This document shows, piece by piece, positions 10,519 through 23,599 of a stretch of 64,000 nt of DNA. The position numbers were made by a program, and so were the translations under genes. How positions within the stretch are numbered: position 1 is the first letter of the stretch; the number at the start of each line of letters is the position of its first letter. The DNA is from Latrodectus hesperus (lineage: Eukaryota > Arthropoda > Arachnida > Araneae > Theridiidae), in assembly GCA_037975125.1 (NCBI GenBank), contig CM075853.1, forward strand, positions 33,595,113-33,659,112. Reading direction: 5' to 3'. The notes under the pieces are model-generated. The model was not told where the DNA came from. It did no database searches and saw nothing but the letters and a program-made list of their open reading frames with translations.

Positions 10519-13500
10519 ACTATAAATAGTCAATATTTGTAATATTTTGATAGAAAATAATTGGATTTGATCAAAATTAATGGAAACAATTCACATTTTT
10601 CTATCTTTAATTTTATAACATATTATTCTGAATCGTTTTTATAAGAAATTAAATCGGTTTGTTTAAGCATATTTATTTTATAAAATTATATCTTTCTATC
10701 AAAATTAAATATTATAAAAAGCAAACAGTAAGTTTATAGCTTAAATTACTTAATTGATGAAAGTATGAGAATAAAATTTCACTGTGTTTTACGCTAATTT
10801 CATGTTTTTACATGTACAATCAAATGCTTTTTGTAGATAGAAAAGTTTTTTCCTTTTTCATGCGTTAATATTATATTATCCTGTAATCAGAATGTCTAAG
10901 TTATTTTGAAAATTATTTTCGTGATTATTTGTGCAATTAATTTTCATATGTTATCTGTTAAAAAGTGTGATCATACTAAAATTACTAACTATGTGAGTCT
11001 TTATGCATGGGTATGTGAGATTACTAATTATGAGTAATTAAATGAGAAAAAATTTATATGAAAGAGGCTGTCATGGTAAAAAATAACTAATGTATTGTCA
11101 ATGGTTTGAACATCACTTCAACACTATATATATTTAATATCTTATTTAGGAACATAATGTTTTGGTACACGAATACCAATCTTTCATACAATTCTGTAAA
11201 TTTGCCTTCAAGTGCCGAAAATAAATAAGCAACAAAGTAAAGAAGCATTCGTTTTGAATTTGAATTTTTTAAACATGAAATACATTAATCTGATTGGTAT
11301 AAAATAGCTAATTTAAGAGAAAAATAAATTATACAAATTTATAAATTTTTTGATCAAAACATATTCAGGATAAATTGTTAATTTCCATGGAAAAATTTGA
11401 AAATAAGGAGAAGTTGAAAACCATTAAAACTTAATAGCTTTCTTTTGAATTTAACTTTCTCAGATATGGAAACCAAAAGAGGAATCTCTACTGCGTATTT
11501 AATATAAATAATTTTAATTATTCTTTTAGAGTCCAAATTGTGTAGGATATATAGAAAATGTTAAATATCTTTATATAGAATTTTTAATTATAAAATACTT
11601 GTAATCATAATTTTCTCTTTTTCGCTTCTTCTCAATTCTCTTCTTGAATGAATCAAAGCATATTTTATTTTATAAATAAATTAAATATAATTCAGATTTT
11701 TAATATTTTCTATCACAAGTATATTTTTTTCCTAAAATGTCTTATTTTGAAATTTGTATCACAATCAAAATTATCATATTAATCGTATGCATTTAATCAT
11801 GAACTATTTGAAAGAACTTACATTTTAAAAACATCTTACATATATGCTTTGTGTCATTAAATTTGAAATTTACCATTCATCGTATCAATGTAATACTCTA
11901 GCAATACCTCATATTTTAGAAATGCATATCATTTCCTCAGATGTCGATGAAATGTTGACGATTGAAAATAACAAATTACATTTTTTTCTTATTCTTACTT
12001 TTCCATATTCTACCGAAATATGCTGATTATATTAGTAAATTCATATTTTTTGAAAAAAGGCAAATCAATATTTAAAAAAAATCATTTATCCCATAAAACA
12101 CGTCTTAACATCGAAATGTGCAGTGATAAAATCCTTTGGAAACTTACTTGATCATTTTTTTTTCTTTTATGTTTTATCGTTTTTCCCAAGACTACTCCAG
12201 AAATGATGCGATAAAAATAAACCTATCTTCACTCATGATTACAGAACGAAACACTCAGGGAGAGGGAAAAAAAGAAGCAGATTTCCCTTTCATCCACCTT
12301 TGTCTCGGTCTGAGAAGAGTCTTCTTCAGAGAAGATCGTGAGATGAAGCATTCCCCGGGGATTACACGTAAGAAGGAAAGGGATTTTATATTTCCTTCAA
12401 AGCAGAGATCGACTATGACGTATTGTTGAATCGAACCATTCTTATTCTTTGACAGTTTTTTATTTACAAGTCTTATATTGTTTTCATGTTTTGACTGAAA
12501 TAAGTATTTAATTCAGAATATTTGTCGCTCTATAAATGACATTTCCACTCATGTTACTACTTCAAAATTTAAAGAATCGTTAGAGTGACATATTGGTTGT
12601 TGTGAAGCGTCTCCTTCTACATGTTTAAACATTTATGAGCAATACTTAGAAGAGAATGTATACTTTAAATTTAGTTATATTGAATTTTCCTTTACTTAAT
12701 TTTTAGTAAATACATACCACACAATTAAAATATGAAGCGCATTTATAACACCAGAAGAAACGATTTCAGTGTGTAAGTTTAGAAATAAATTGATATTGTA
12801 ATTGTCTTTGATCTTTAACATTATAGTTTCAGCAGGCTTATCGATACTTTTTTTAAAAATAAATAAGAAGAATCAATTTATTTCTCTACTTTAAGTTACG
12901 TTTCATATGTATTTTTTAAATTAAAAATATTGTTTGTTTCGATTTTGATTTACTCTATTTTCATTAAGATGTATTGAATAAAAATTCAATATTTCTTAAG
13001 AAATTGGACTATTTGATTAATTTAATATTTACTTATAAAATGTAAGACAAGAATTTCAGCATTATCATATAAATATCAAGCATAACATTTAGAGTGTGAA
13101 CTTAAAATAAAAGCAAATGAAAGTCACGTTTTTAAAATGAATAATAGTTTTAAGTGAGTAAAATGATTTACTCAAATGATTATTAACCTTTATTACAATA
13201 CTTCTGTTTTATTCAACTTAATTACAAAAACTTATCGACCATTTACAAAAATATTTAAGACAGTTCAAATACAGTGAAATATTTTTAATGTTCTTTTACC
13301 AATTTTAAATGGTTTTCATTCAAAATATTTCACAAGAATTTATTTTTCTTATTAAATACAATTTCAAAGAACAAATTTGAAAATAATGATCATTATTAAC
13401 AGAAATTATAATTTACGTTAAATAAGATTTACTCACCCAAATTCGCGAAAAACATTTTTAAAAGTTTTCAAATACTCTAAATAAAATTTAAAATTCAATA

Positions 13501-13909
13501 TTTTTAAATCATATACTGCTAGATCATTTTAAAAAAATCTAACAAGTTTCCTTTAAATGCAACTGTTAAATAGAATTTAATGTTAACATATGTTGTTTTT
13601 TATTGTGTCGAATTATATCAAATAAAGATATTGTAGTTTAGAACAGCAAAAGTGTGCACCAACATTTTAAGTAACTTTAATTGTAGTATACTAAATTATT
13701 TCTTTTGCATTAATATTTTGAATAAAGATTAAAAACTAAATCAGAGTTATCAATAAGAAATTCAACTTGCAGTGATATTAATCTCACGATTTATTCTTCT
13801 AATACAAAAAAGGATTAATTAAAGGAAAAAATGTATCTTCGATTTCTCACTTTGAATATTTATCTCTATTATCACTTTAAATATTTATCGTATTTATTAA
13901 TCAGCATTT

Positions 13910-13913
<4 letters not shown>
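10519..13913. other. AT-rich DNA with one GC-shifted patch
   Basis: This is mostly featureless AT-rich sequence. At about 12240-12430 composition shifts, with runs such as GGGAGAGGGAAAAAAAGAAG and CATTCCCCGGGGATTACACG. A 97-codon + frame (12136-12429) covers the patch, but its start lies in T-rich noncoding-looking DNA and I recognise no domain. The patch could be an exon, an old repeat or a regulatory segment. Confidence 0.5.

Positions 13914-13983
<70 letters not shown>
13914..13983. repeat. (TA)n microsatellite, ~70 bp
   Basis: An uninterrupted alternating TA tract, seen directly. Confidence 0.98.
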
Positions 13984-13985
<2 letters not shown>

Positions 13986-14009
13986 CAAAAATTTTTCATT
14001 TCCACTGTA

Positions 14010-14190
14010 AATATCAAGCGATTCCAAAATTTGGAAGAACAAAAATATATTTTGTTAAGGAGAATTCGAAGTAAAGATAAATAAATAAAGAATAAAAAAT
14101 ATTATTTCTAATTTGCTGAGTGTTAAATGGAATTTCGATGTCACAGTTTTGCCGAGCAGTAATTTATCCCTCAGGATGTTGTTCTTCACA
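14010..14190. repeat. Dispersed repeat, copy 1
   Basis: It shares a core with 32492-32558. The core contains AATTTGCTGAGTGTTAAATG, then TTTCGATGTC, then TGCCRAGC and TAATTTATCCC (R is A or G; roughly 80% identical by eye). Weaker similarity extends upstream (TTTCCACTG..., AATAAATAAAGAATAA). No coding frame or terminal repeat was found, so the class is unknown. It lies right beside a (TA)n tract. Confidence 0.75.
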
Positions 14191-16421
14191 TTAAATACTT
14201 CACTCTTTTGAAAGTCAATGATGTGAATCTTTCACTTTCCTTCTTCTTTTTCATCAAATGAATCCGTCCAAATTTTAAAACTATAGAGACTATTTTAGAT
14301 GCATATATTTAACCTTATAACAAAATTTATATTTTTTAAGAAAATAATTATGAAAAAGCATCGGAGAATTTATATTGCTGGAGTAATTCAGGAATTATAT
14401 AAAGTGCATTGATATCAAACGTAAGAAAATGGCATTATTCAATTTTGTCACATATCCTGAATATTTGCTATTACAGAAGTTTTTTGATATCATCTTTTGA
14501 TAAAATATGTAATTATATTTGTTAAATTTAAATACTATATTAAAGTAAGCAAACTTGAAATTTAGGTTATCTTCACAAAATAACAACATGTATTAATTTT
14601 ATTTTATTTTTAATAACTTGAATTTATAAAATTTGTCTACAAATTTTAAATATGCAGAAAATTATAAGTACACAAAATAAAATAAAATTTGGTAGATGTT
14701 TATTTTAAAATAATTGAACACTTATAATATTTTTTTAAATTTTATATACATTCAATTTAATTATCAAAATATTATTAATGAATTCTTGTGTGTGATTTAG
14801 AAATGAAAAGAGGTTATTGATTTCTTTGAGTAGACTACTTTCAATTATTTTGTCGGATACATAATTTAATTTAATACAGAATATAAAATATAATTAATAA
14901 GTATAAGCTGTGCAGCTAGTATTTAGTAAAATTGTAGTTCTGTGTTTGATTAAACATTTTAATAAAAAGAAACAATAAAATCAGAAGACACATAAGAAGC
15001 ACAATTTAACAAATTGTATTTAACAATAGAATAGTACCCACATTAAAACGTGAATAAAATGAGATGAGAGGAGGGCTTTAAAATAGATTAGATTGATCTA
15101 TGAAGAGAGGGTTCTATTCAACTGCCAATATATATGAAATTTTTAGAACAAGGTTGTTTTTATCCACAAAAATATATTAATGTAGTTGTGTAAACAATTG
15201 TAAATATCCTCATCTGTGCACTTATTACACAAATGGTTAAAAATTTGTTTTAAATTTATTTTGATTGAACGTTTTATAAGAACTAATGTTAACTCCCATA
15301 TAAAAATTTCACCAATGTCTTTTAATATTTGTAAACATTGTTGCTAAAATGTTGTGTTTAGAATTACTCTAAACTAAAATTGTATTTATTTATTTTTATA
15401 AATTTCTAAATTATTTTTAATTAAATTAATTTTTTAATGAAATTAATCATTTGATTTATTTTTCAAAATGATATATTTTTCATATTTTTAAACAAACATT
15501 TCTTTGACATACTTTTCATTTCATTTGGGAAATTTTTCAAAAAGCATTTCTGTATTGATCTATATTTTTAAGATTTTTAGTTAAAATTACTTATTTTACA
15601 ATAAGAAAATTGTTTACATAATATACTCCAATCTCATGAAAATGTGTTCGTTATCTTTAATGTGAAGCATAAACGAGAATTTTATTGTTTTCCGTAAATT
15701 TATTGAGTAAAAGTCAATTTCTTTTCGCCATGAGAAGCTTTTATCAGTATAGTTACATCTCAACTCAAACTTAAAATGATAAACCTTGAATATAAAAAAA
15801 TAACTACTCCCATAATTTCACATTTTATAGATATTTTTAAAAGTACTATTTTCGACAAAGTACTTACATATCCCTGTACCTGAGCTTGTTGAGTATATCT
15901 CATAAAAGAAACTTCAAGACACAATTTAGATTATGCTCTATTTTATTATTTCTATCCATTTATAAAATGTTGTACACCATTTGAAAAGTATCGAGTTTGG
16001 CTTCAATAGGGTACTCAAAAAGTAAATTCGATATGCTCTTCTAGAAGCAATATTTATAGAATTAGCTTTGAAACATCTCGTTTTAAATTTCTGGTTTTCT
16101 TCAAATCCTGAAATAATAATTTACTTTAAAAATTCTGTTTAAAGTCTCTACGTCAATAAAAGATTTCTGTTTATTATTTCATGTATTCCAAATTTCGTGT
16201 TTTTTTAGAAGCTTAAAAATAAAATCTCAAACTACATTAACTTTAATAGTAAGGTTTCAGAAAAAATAATGTATCGATTTTTCTGAGCTAAATACATTTA
16301 TTGACAAAAAACATGCAATATCACTATATTAAAATTTATTATAATTGTGTGTCTGCAAGTAAATTATGTTTTAATGGATTTTCAACAGTAATTTTATTTT
16401 TTACAACAAAATTTTAGTGGG

Positions 16422-16423
<2 letters not shown>
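14191..16423. other. AT-rich DNA, nothing recognised
   Basis: I see only short, low-complexity frames (the longest a 64-codon reverse frame at 14395-14589, rich in F, N, I and K). There is no repeat end, RNA gene or conserved motif. Confidence 0.6.

Positions 16424-16498
<75 letters not shown>
16424..16498. repeat. (TA)n microsatellite, ~75 bp
   Basis: An alternating AT tract, next to the 3' side of the reverse-strand hAT remnant. Confidence 0.98.
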
Positions 16499-16502
<4 letters not shown>

Positions 16503-17104
16503 TATAAAATTTAAAATTTAAAATTATACAACTAGAGAAGGATATGTTAATAAATATAAAATCAATAATTATAATCAATGATAATTTCTTCAGTTTTCAT
16601 AAGTGTTACTATGTATTATCAATATATAATCAAAACTAAAAAAATAAATTACTGTCTAATTGATGGGCTTACTGAAAGGAAATCAAACACTCATAGATAA
16701 GGAAATACACACATTTCTACATAATATTCAATAATTATCTGACTAAATTAGACTTACTATATTAGAAACAAATTTAATAATTAATAGGGACTTCCTTGGG
16801 TCTCTGTTTAAGGGAGAAGTATTTCAAAGGTATGCTTAATATTAAAAGTAAACTCTCACAATTCGTTTCTGTGTTTAGTTGAAACTCATATTCTGTCTTC
16901 AAAGTAGTTTAGTAGATAATCCAGTTTCACATAGGTAAAATATTGAAATCAAACCTGAAAAATGCCCTATGTTCTAGAGTAGGAAAAGTTCATTTAGTTC
17001 TATTTATTATTAAAAGAGTAAATTATAACTAAATTGTATTAAGGTTTCAAAAATTGTTCATCTCGACAATTGAGAGTCGTTCAGGAGCAATATGAAATGA
17101 ATCC

Positions 17105-18320
17105 ATAGCATACTCGTAACTTGCTATCAATTTATCGTCAGTAAGAAAATATTTATTTAAATTCGTTGCCATCATGGTTAAATTATTTTTAATGATTATA
17201 AAAACAATTTTATATATTGTTCTTCAGCCTTGGTAGTTTTAACACAACCATCTACAGTTGAAAATATAGTTTGGTTTTCCTGTTTTAAATTACTGCCAAA
17301 CAATTCTAATTTTTTCAAAAAGCATTCATTTTATCGCTAGCATCCAAAAATTGAGTATTTGATCCTTGGAGTTGAAGATTCAAATTATTTGATTTCTTGA
17401 ATATGTCGTTAAGTAGTCCAATTTTATAACAAATAAACAATGGTGAAAATTCAAGGCTTACGGTTGGTTTTCCTCTTCTAGAAAGATAACGATATTTTCT
17501 CTTAATTCATAAACACATTGAAAAATGTCCCACTTAATAATCATCTTGCCACGCATTAAGATAGAAAATGAATGTACTGCACCATTGTCTTTACAAAAAT
17601 TCCGAAAACACTCTTAAATTCAGGGGTCTCATTTTATATAATTTACTACCTTTACAACCATAGTTAGCACAATATTCAGAACAGACATATTTCTTGGGAA
17701 GCCAGATCTTCTCTATGGATTATGTAATGTGTTCAGATGCACTATGAGGATTTTTGTTTTACAAGTGCTTGTATGATTTCCTGACATTGAACAAGCACCT
17801 CGGTATATATTCAGGTGGAATTTTTCCATTCTATATTTATCTGATTCATAAAATTCTTTTAGGCAGCAAATAATGTGATTGATGGTGCTTTGAGTTCTAT
17901 TGGTTTGCAAAAAAGTAGTGTTTTTACTACTGAGATATCTTCACAAAATTGAAAAAAAGGAATGAAGTGAGCATCTTTATTGCTTTCAAACATAAGCATT
18001 TTTTTTTACTTTCTGCAACCTTATCAAGCTGTATTCAAAATAATTTCTTATGCAACTTCGAATAAAACAGGCACTGTACATCTTCCGCTGAATCGACAAT
18101 TCCCCGGGCAACAATATTGTGATTTGGAATCATTTGAAAGTAATATGGGTTTCATTTATTTTGCAATAATATCTCCAAACATAGTTTGTACAATTACAAT
18201 TGTTGTGTTAAATTAAAATCATTAATAATGATGTAAAGCGTTTTATAACTGGCTATTAAATATTAGGCTTATTTAATTGAAAAAACAATTAAAATTTTTC
18301 TTCACAAATAAAGTTTTTAA
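17105..18320 (-). pseudogene. hAT transposase core, duplicate 1
   Basis: Reverse-strand remnant of the hAT transposase core. The 65-codon frame 17713-17910 and the DNA around it match the region of the first hAT element that encodes the WENCVGTCTDG part and what follows. Near 18200-18320 it matches the first element's bases 8722-8860 (KIARGKKP region). It is riddled with stops and frameshifts. It carries, next to duplicate 2, shared differences from the 7.9 kb copy (for example GTTTTAACACAA where the other has GTTTTAATAGAA), so the two halves are closer to each other than to that element. Confidence 0.75.
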
Positions 18321-18324
18321 AAAT

Positions 18325-19720
18325 GACCCGTAACTTGCTATCAGTGTGTCATCTCTGCAAGAAAATATTAAATGAAATCATCTGCCATTCTGGTTAAATA
18401 ATTTTCACAATGGTTACAAAATCAATTTTTATGTGTTGTTCTTTAGCCTTTTGGTTTTAACACAATAATCTACATTTAAAACATAGTTAGGTTTTCCTGT
18501 TTAAAATGTCTGCTCCACAATTCTAATTTTTTACAAAAAACTTGAACTTTATTGTTAGTACCCAGTATATACGTGGTTGATCCTTAGAGTTGAATATTAA
18601 AATTATTTAATTTCAGGAATATGTCGACCAAGTAGCCCAATCTCATTACAAGAAAACCGTCGTGAAAATTCTCAGTTTCCAGTCTCTCTTCATTCTCTAG
18701 GAAGATATAGATTTCTTCTCTTATTCATTTACACGTTGCCAAAACTTCCTAAATGAAAGACATCCTGCCTAGCAATAAAACAGTAACGCTGGATATAATG
18801 GACCCATATCTTTACAAAGTGCAAAAGAGATTCTTGATTTCAAGTGTCTAATTTTTATAAAATTTACTAAGATTGAAACCGTAGTTAACACAATATTCAG
18901 ATTAAGATTCATTTCTTTAAAAAAAGATTTTCTCCGATGATGATGCAGTGTGTTCAGACACAATATGGTGATTTCTTTTACAAGTGCTTGTATAAATTTC
19001 AGAAATTAAACGAGTGTCATCAGTGCATCAATCAGACTCAATTTTTCCATTCGATGTTTAACTTCTTAATAAAATCATTTGAGACAGAAAATAATCCGAA
19101 TGCTGTTGCTTTAACTTCCATTGATTTTAAGAAAAGTAGTTCTACAATTGACATGTCATCAAAAAATCGAACATAGGAACAGAAGTAAGCATCTTTATTA
19201 CTATTTAATGCCTCGTTAAGCTGTATTGAAAATGAATTTTCACACAACATCGAAAAAAGCTGGCACTGCACTTCTTCAGCTGCGTCACCAATTTAAGGGG
19301 CAACAATATTATTTAAAAGAGGTATACACTGTGATTGTTTTGTAAAATTACTTACACTTATGGATGTGACAATTTCATTTGCTGCGGGAAATGGTGTGAG
19401 GTTCTTTACATCGGGCTATTTTGTATGAAACTGTGTAAGAAACAAAGTTTTTTTTTCATTTGAAGATGAAGTTTAAAAAATTAATTTTTGCTTTTCAGAC
19501 TATTTCATTTTTAATTCATAGAATTTTGTGTTTGCTGATGTACTCATTATAAACTGTTTCCTAATGCCGTTTTATTTTTTAGATTGCATGCTATGTCCTG
19601 CCAATATTTTTAACAATTTATACGCAGTGGCATTTTCCCTTCATTTATTTCAATAGTAGTAAACCCAAAAGTTAAGTTTTCTTGAGAATATTTTCTTGAT
19701 TTTATTTTCGAAATCACGGT
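18325..19720 (-). pseudogene. hAT transposase core and BED region, duplicate 2
   Basis: Reverse-strand remnant of the same transposase. The frame 19038-19271 reads FSIQLNEALNSNKDAYF, then YVRFFDDMSIVELLF, then KLNIEWKN, matching FSIQLYEATDSNEDAHF and its continuation in the hAT at 7869-10510. The frame 18769-18963 holds MNLNLNIVLTTVSILVNFIK and FALCKDMGPLYPALLFYC, matching the SPGLNIALITVV region. DNA to about 19720 matches the BED-finger region. It is not translatable as one protein. Confidence 0.78.
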
Positions 19721-19994
19721 CCTTCTATGTACTTGTTTGAATATTGTCTAATGCTTGCTTACACCTAGTAAAAACATTATCCATGATTCTGAATAAATTT
19801 GCTGGAGTTAATATTTAATACGTTGAACTGCATTTAGTGCACGCGAAAACATATATAACATATACACGTTAACGATAGATTCGAAAGCTGTAAAAGGATT
19901 AACCCGAATGAGACTGGCGCGTCTGGAGTTAGAAACTGGCTTTATTAAAGTCTCTTCTCGCTATGAGGAAACATTTGATCACATCTGTTAATGC

Positions 19995-21040
19995 TGAAGA
20001 CGGCACTCTGTCAATTTAATAAGTATATCCGAAAATAATATGTAATATATAGTCCTTTATAGGCTGCTGCTTGAAACTAAGGATAACAACTGAATTTCAT
20101 ACAATTAATTTTTGATCAACTATTATGTTTTTATCATAGCAGATCTGATGCGTGTTTTAAAATAATCTAAATGTTTTTGCAGGGTATATATTTTAATGAT
20201 AAGATAAAATATTTAATTTTTACTGCACTTGTTCCCTGCTTCTGTATTACGAGGACACTCACCCGACTGCTTCGACTGGTTAAGCCCAACTTTGTGCTTG
20301 GTATAGGGAAATATGCTGGTGCAACAATAAAAATCATGTATATAGATATTTTATGAAATACGTTGAAGAAAATGGGAGAATAAATATACTGTAACATATT
20401 ATAATAAATAATTTTAAGAATTTTTTGTTTATAATAGACTGAGATTATTTGAAAACTATTTATACTGCGAAGTATTAAATCTGAGTCCAATGTTTTTGAT
20501 GCTTCTCCAAATTTGTGTGTTATAACTCTGATATAAGAAAAAAAGACAGTCTCACAAAATATTTTATCAAGAACGAGTTTGTGCCACATAATATTTTCCT
20601 GAAATGTAACATCAAAATTTAGATGTCATATTTATGATGCATAAAAAGTTCGTAACTAAAATCATGCCAATTTTATCCAATGGTTAACACGTTTTTATAC
20701 TCTTCCATGAAATTTATGATTCATTGTATTTGGTACATGTTTTTATTCTTCATGGATTTTTCTAGAAGCAAACCATTTTAAATTGCAATTTCATAAATGC
20801 AGATGTTATCGTCATATCTGAAAATATTTTAAATAGGAATATTTCATTTCCTTTTCGAGCTATAATCCCTTACATTTTGAAAATATTTATATGCTTGCTT
20901 CATATCAAATACAATATGCTCAACAAATGATAAACGATAGTTCAAAAGGCGTTTTATGTCTCAAGACCTGATGACAGATAATTTAAAAATAAATTTTGTT
21001 GTGTTATATATTAAATTTACATCCGTCGTTATTTTGAATC
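19995..21040. other. AT-rich DNA, nothing recognised
   Basis: A 140-codon reverse frame (20167-20589) is rich in I, Y, F and K and shows no domain that I recognise. I treat it as a chance frame. No repeats or ends were seen. Confidence 0.5.
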
Positions 21041-21160
21041 CTTGTCTAGTAACAAAGAATTATTATTTATTAGGAAATATATGTAGGAAATATATGTTAA
21101 AGGAAACATCTTGTCTAGTAACACAGAATTATTATTTATTTTAAAGGAAATATATGAATG
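21041..21160. repeat. Imperfect tandem duplication, 69 bp period
   Basis: CTTGTCTAGTAACAAAGAAT (21041) recurs as CTTGTCTAGTAACACAGAAT (21110), each followed by TATTATTTATT and GGAAATATATG. The first unit also has an internal doubling of GGAAATATATGT. Confidence 0.88.
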
Positions 21161-21844
21161 TGAAAAAGTATCACATTATAGGTTTTAAATATAAATTCTG
21201 ATTCTATGTACCTCGTTTGCTTGACGTTTGTCATTGATTAATCACTTGGGAAAGTACATTCAAGTAAATATGTAATATTTTAAAATAAAAATTCATAAAT
21301 AAATAATCTTACGTTGTTTAAATTTTGGTACCAAATTCTTTATTGAATATGGAGATGATTAAAAGTTTCAGTGAATGTAAGGCATATAAATACATATATA
21401 CACCGTATAAAAAGAGTAGAGAAAGAGTATACATAACCTTTTCAGTTTCTAATTTCAATAAAATCCAGATAAAAATCATCGTAAAAAAAGGGTTGATACT
21501 TGAATCCCAAAATAAATTTTAATCTTAAAACATAATAAGATACTTCCTAAACATCAATTATTGCTAATAATGATTAATGTTTTATATTGAAAGTTAGCCT
21601 TGCTTTTCCCTTTTTCTAATACTCTTTTCTGGAAATTTTAGTTGGCAGTGCTATGACTTAAAGTATTTTCTTAGTCATAATATTGAAAGTTTTGTTCAGG
21701 GATAATTAAAAAAAGTGAACTCATGCTGAAGTATAAGATAATTGTACATGATCATCAAATTAAAATTTGAAGTACATCAAGCTCCTCTTCATGCTACATA
21801 AGGAAATCTTAGTTAAGCAGACAGATATATCCAATTTTTTTCCT

Positions 21845-21884
21845 ATTGCATGTAGCAAATATTTAAATATTTGCTACATGCAAT
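21845..21884. repeat. 40 bp perfect palindrome
   Basis: ATTGCATGTAGCAAATATTT is followed at once by its exact reverse complement, with no loop. After three non-matching bases a T run on the left (ending 21840) faces an A run on the right (from 21888), so the fold could extend to about 21833-21893. It is not part of any element I recognise. Confidence 0.95.
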
Positions 21885-22085
21885 GCTAAAAAAGTGATCT
21901 AGTGAGGATCCTATGATCTAGAGTAGGACACTAACGTTATACTAAATGTGTTAATATTAATTATAATGCTTTAAAATTTTTTCCTTTTACTAAAGTAATT
22001 CTAAGGAACCCATTAGACCTTCAGCTTATGTAAACAATATTTTGCATGAATATTTAATAACATGTATGTTCGTTTAAATATATTT

Positions 22086-22200
22086 CTTTAAGTAAAGTAA
22101 CTTTCATAGTACATTGTTTTAAGTAAAGTAACATTCATAACACATTGTTTTAAGTAAAGTAACTTTCATGATACATTGCTTTAAGTAAAGTAACTTTTAA
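22086..22200. repeat. 31 bp tandem repeat, about 3.7 units
   Basis: The block AAGTAAAGTAAC starts at 22090, 22121, 22152 and 22183, an exact 31 bp spacing. Units differ at a few bases (CATAGTACATTG, CATAACACATTG, CATGATACATTG). Confidence 0.95.
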
Positions 22201-22209
22201 TTAGTCGAT

Positions 22210-23590
22210 GATACCCTCAGTTTATTTTAATTGGATAAATTAATTTGTATAACATATGCTAAAATCATAAGATATAATAGATTACACAATCATTATTATT
22301 TCAAATTTTCCTAATCATACCATAATGAAAACAATAATAAATTTGTTGATTAAATTTTTTGACTTTGTTTTAGAACTCTCTGTTACACTTATTAATATAT
22401 TATTTTAGTATTGTTATAATTACAATAATATTAATATTTCTTTTGATATTGTTATTTTCAGTAAAATAATGCAACATAAAAAATTATTATAATTTAATAT
22501 CACATGCACTTAATTATTTTGTTTAAATTTTCTTATAGTCATATAGATCTATATATTTCATTTCATTATTTTCTTAGTTTAAATACGCGTTTCAGAGAAA
22601 TTTATTAAGTTATATCCTATAAAAAGACAACATCAAGACATTTTCCAGAAACTTCTCAGCACTAGTTAATATATTTGTGAGTTACATTGCATTCACTATT
22701 ATGCAACTAAATACGTAGTCAGTTAAATGAGTAAAACTTATGTGAAAATCACTTTAGGAAAAGACTTCAGATGATGCGGAAATCAAGGGAGAAACTTCTG
22801 TAATCAATGTCAAGGTTCCCAGAATTACAAAAGACAGAGAATTGGATCTAATGAAAAGGATTACGCATCCTTCCTTCCATCGCTGGTCACTTAATTATTG
22901 TACTTTGTTAAACTTTGAGGATAATTTAGGATATTGTTGGGAAGCTCGATAAGTTTAATTTGATAACTTTAGTTGATGATAACGGGGAGCTTATATTTAT
23001 TAAAATAAAAGTGTAGAATTAATTTGAATTGATTGTTAATTTGTAGAATAATGAAATATTTAAAAAATTACGATTTCTAAAGCCAGTTAAAATCTATATA
23101 TTTTAATAATATGTATTAAAATAATTTAAATTTGAATTGAGGACTATTGTTGTCATCATATTTAATCAAACATTTTGAACTACAGTGTATTATACAACAA
23201 ATTAAAATGTGTAAAATAAATAGGAAAATAGTCAATGTAACAAATAAGTTATTCATGTGATTTACAAAGGAAGTTTTTTAGTTGGTTATATTTTTTGTTA
23301 AATTTGAATCACAGTTTAAATTTAAAGCTTTGTTGTTGTGTATTGAATACTGATATAAAACTAATCATGCAATAGTCATGACCTGTTAAACAATTCACTG
23401 TGAACGTAAATGACAGTGCGTATGTTTTACGTTCTTTTATTAGCTGCAAATACATTATGAAAATATTTGAAGAAATGTTAGTCTTTTTTTAAGAATTAGA
23501 GAATGTGATAGCATTTATGTATCATTGAATAATGCAATAATAATACTGTTTTTCTAAGTAAGAATAAGTATGCATCTTAGTGACGGAGTT
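22210..23590. other. AT-rich DNA with a GC-shifted patch
   Basis: The sequence at about 22750-22900 is less AT-rich than its neighbours (GATGATGCGGAAATCAAGGG) but no frame gives a recognisable product. The rest is plain AT-rich DNA. Confidence 0.5.
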
Positions 23591-23599
23591 GAGACCACA

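Larger units (their letters stand above)
16650..19990 (-). mobile_element. Decayed reverse-strand hAT element with an internal ~1.2 kb duplication
   Basis: Read on the reverse strand this aligns with the hAT element at 7869-10510. The alignment covers the bases equivalent to about 8222-10395 of that copy. Landmarks include the C-terminal segment (TTCTGTCTTCAAAGTAG at 16890s against the complement of 10160s), the 3' noncoding part (TTTAATAATTAATAGGGAC), and the 5' segment near 19960-19990 matching 8220-8260. The segment equivalent to about 8722-9940 occurs twice, at about 17105-18320 and 18325-19500, in the same orientation. Taking one copy away leaves about 2.1 kb, as expected for the span covered. 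I could not find intact TIRs or a target duplication at either edge. The copy is much more diverged than the one at 7.9-10.5 kb. Confidence 0.82.

Noticed and set aside
12136..12429. 97-codon + frame over a GC-shifted patch
   Set aside because: No family recognised, and the N-terminal part is in T-rich DNA; kept only as a compositional note.
20167..20589. 140-codon reverse frame
   Set aside because: Its composition is that of AT-rich noncoding DNA (I, Y, F, K rich), with no recognised domain or supporting neighbour.
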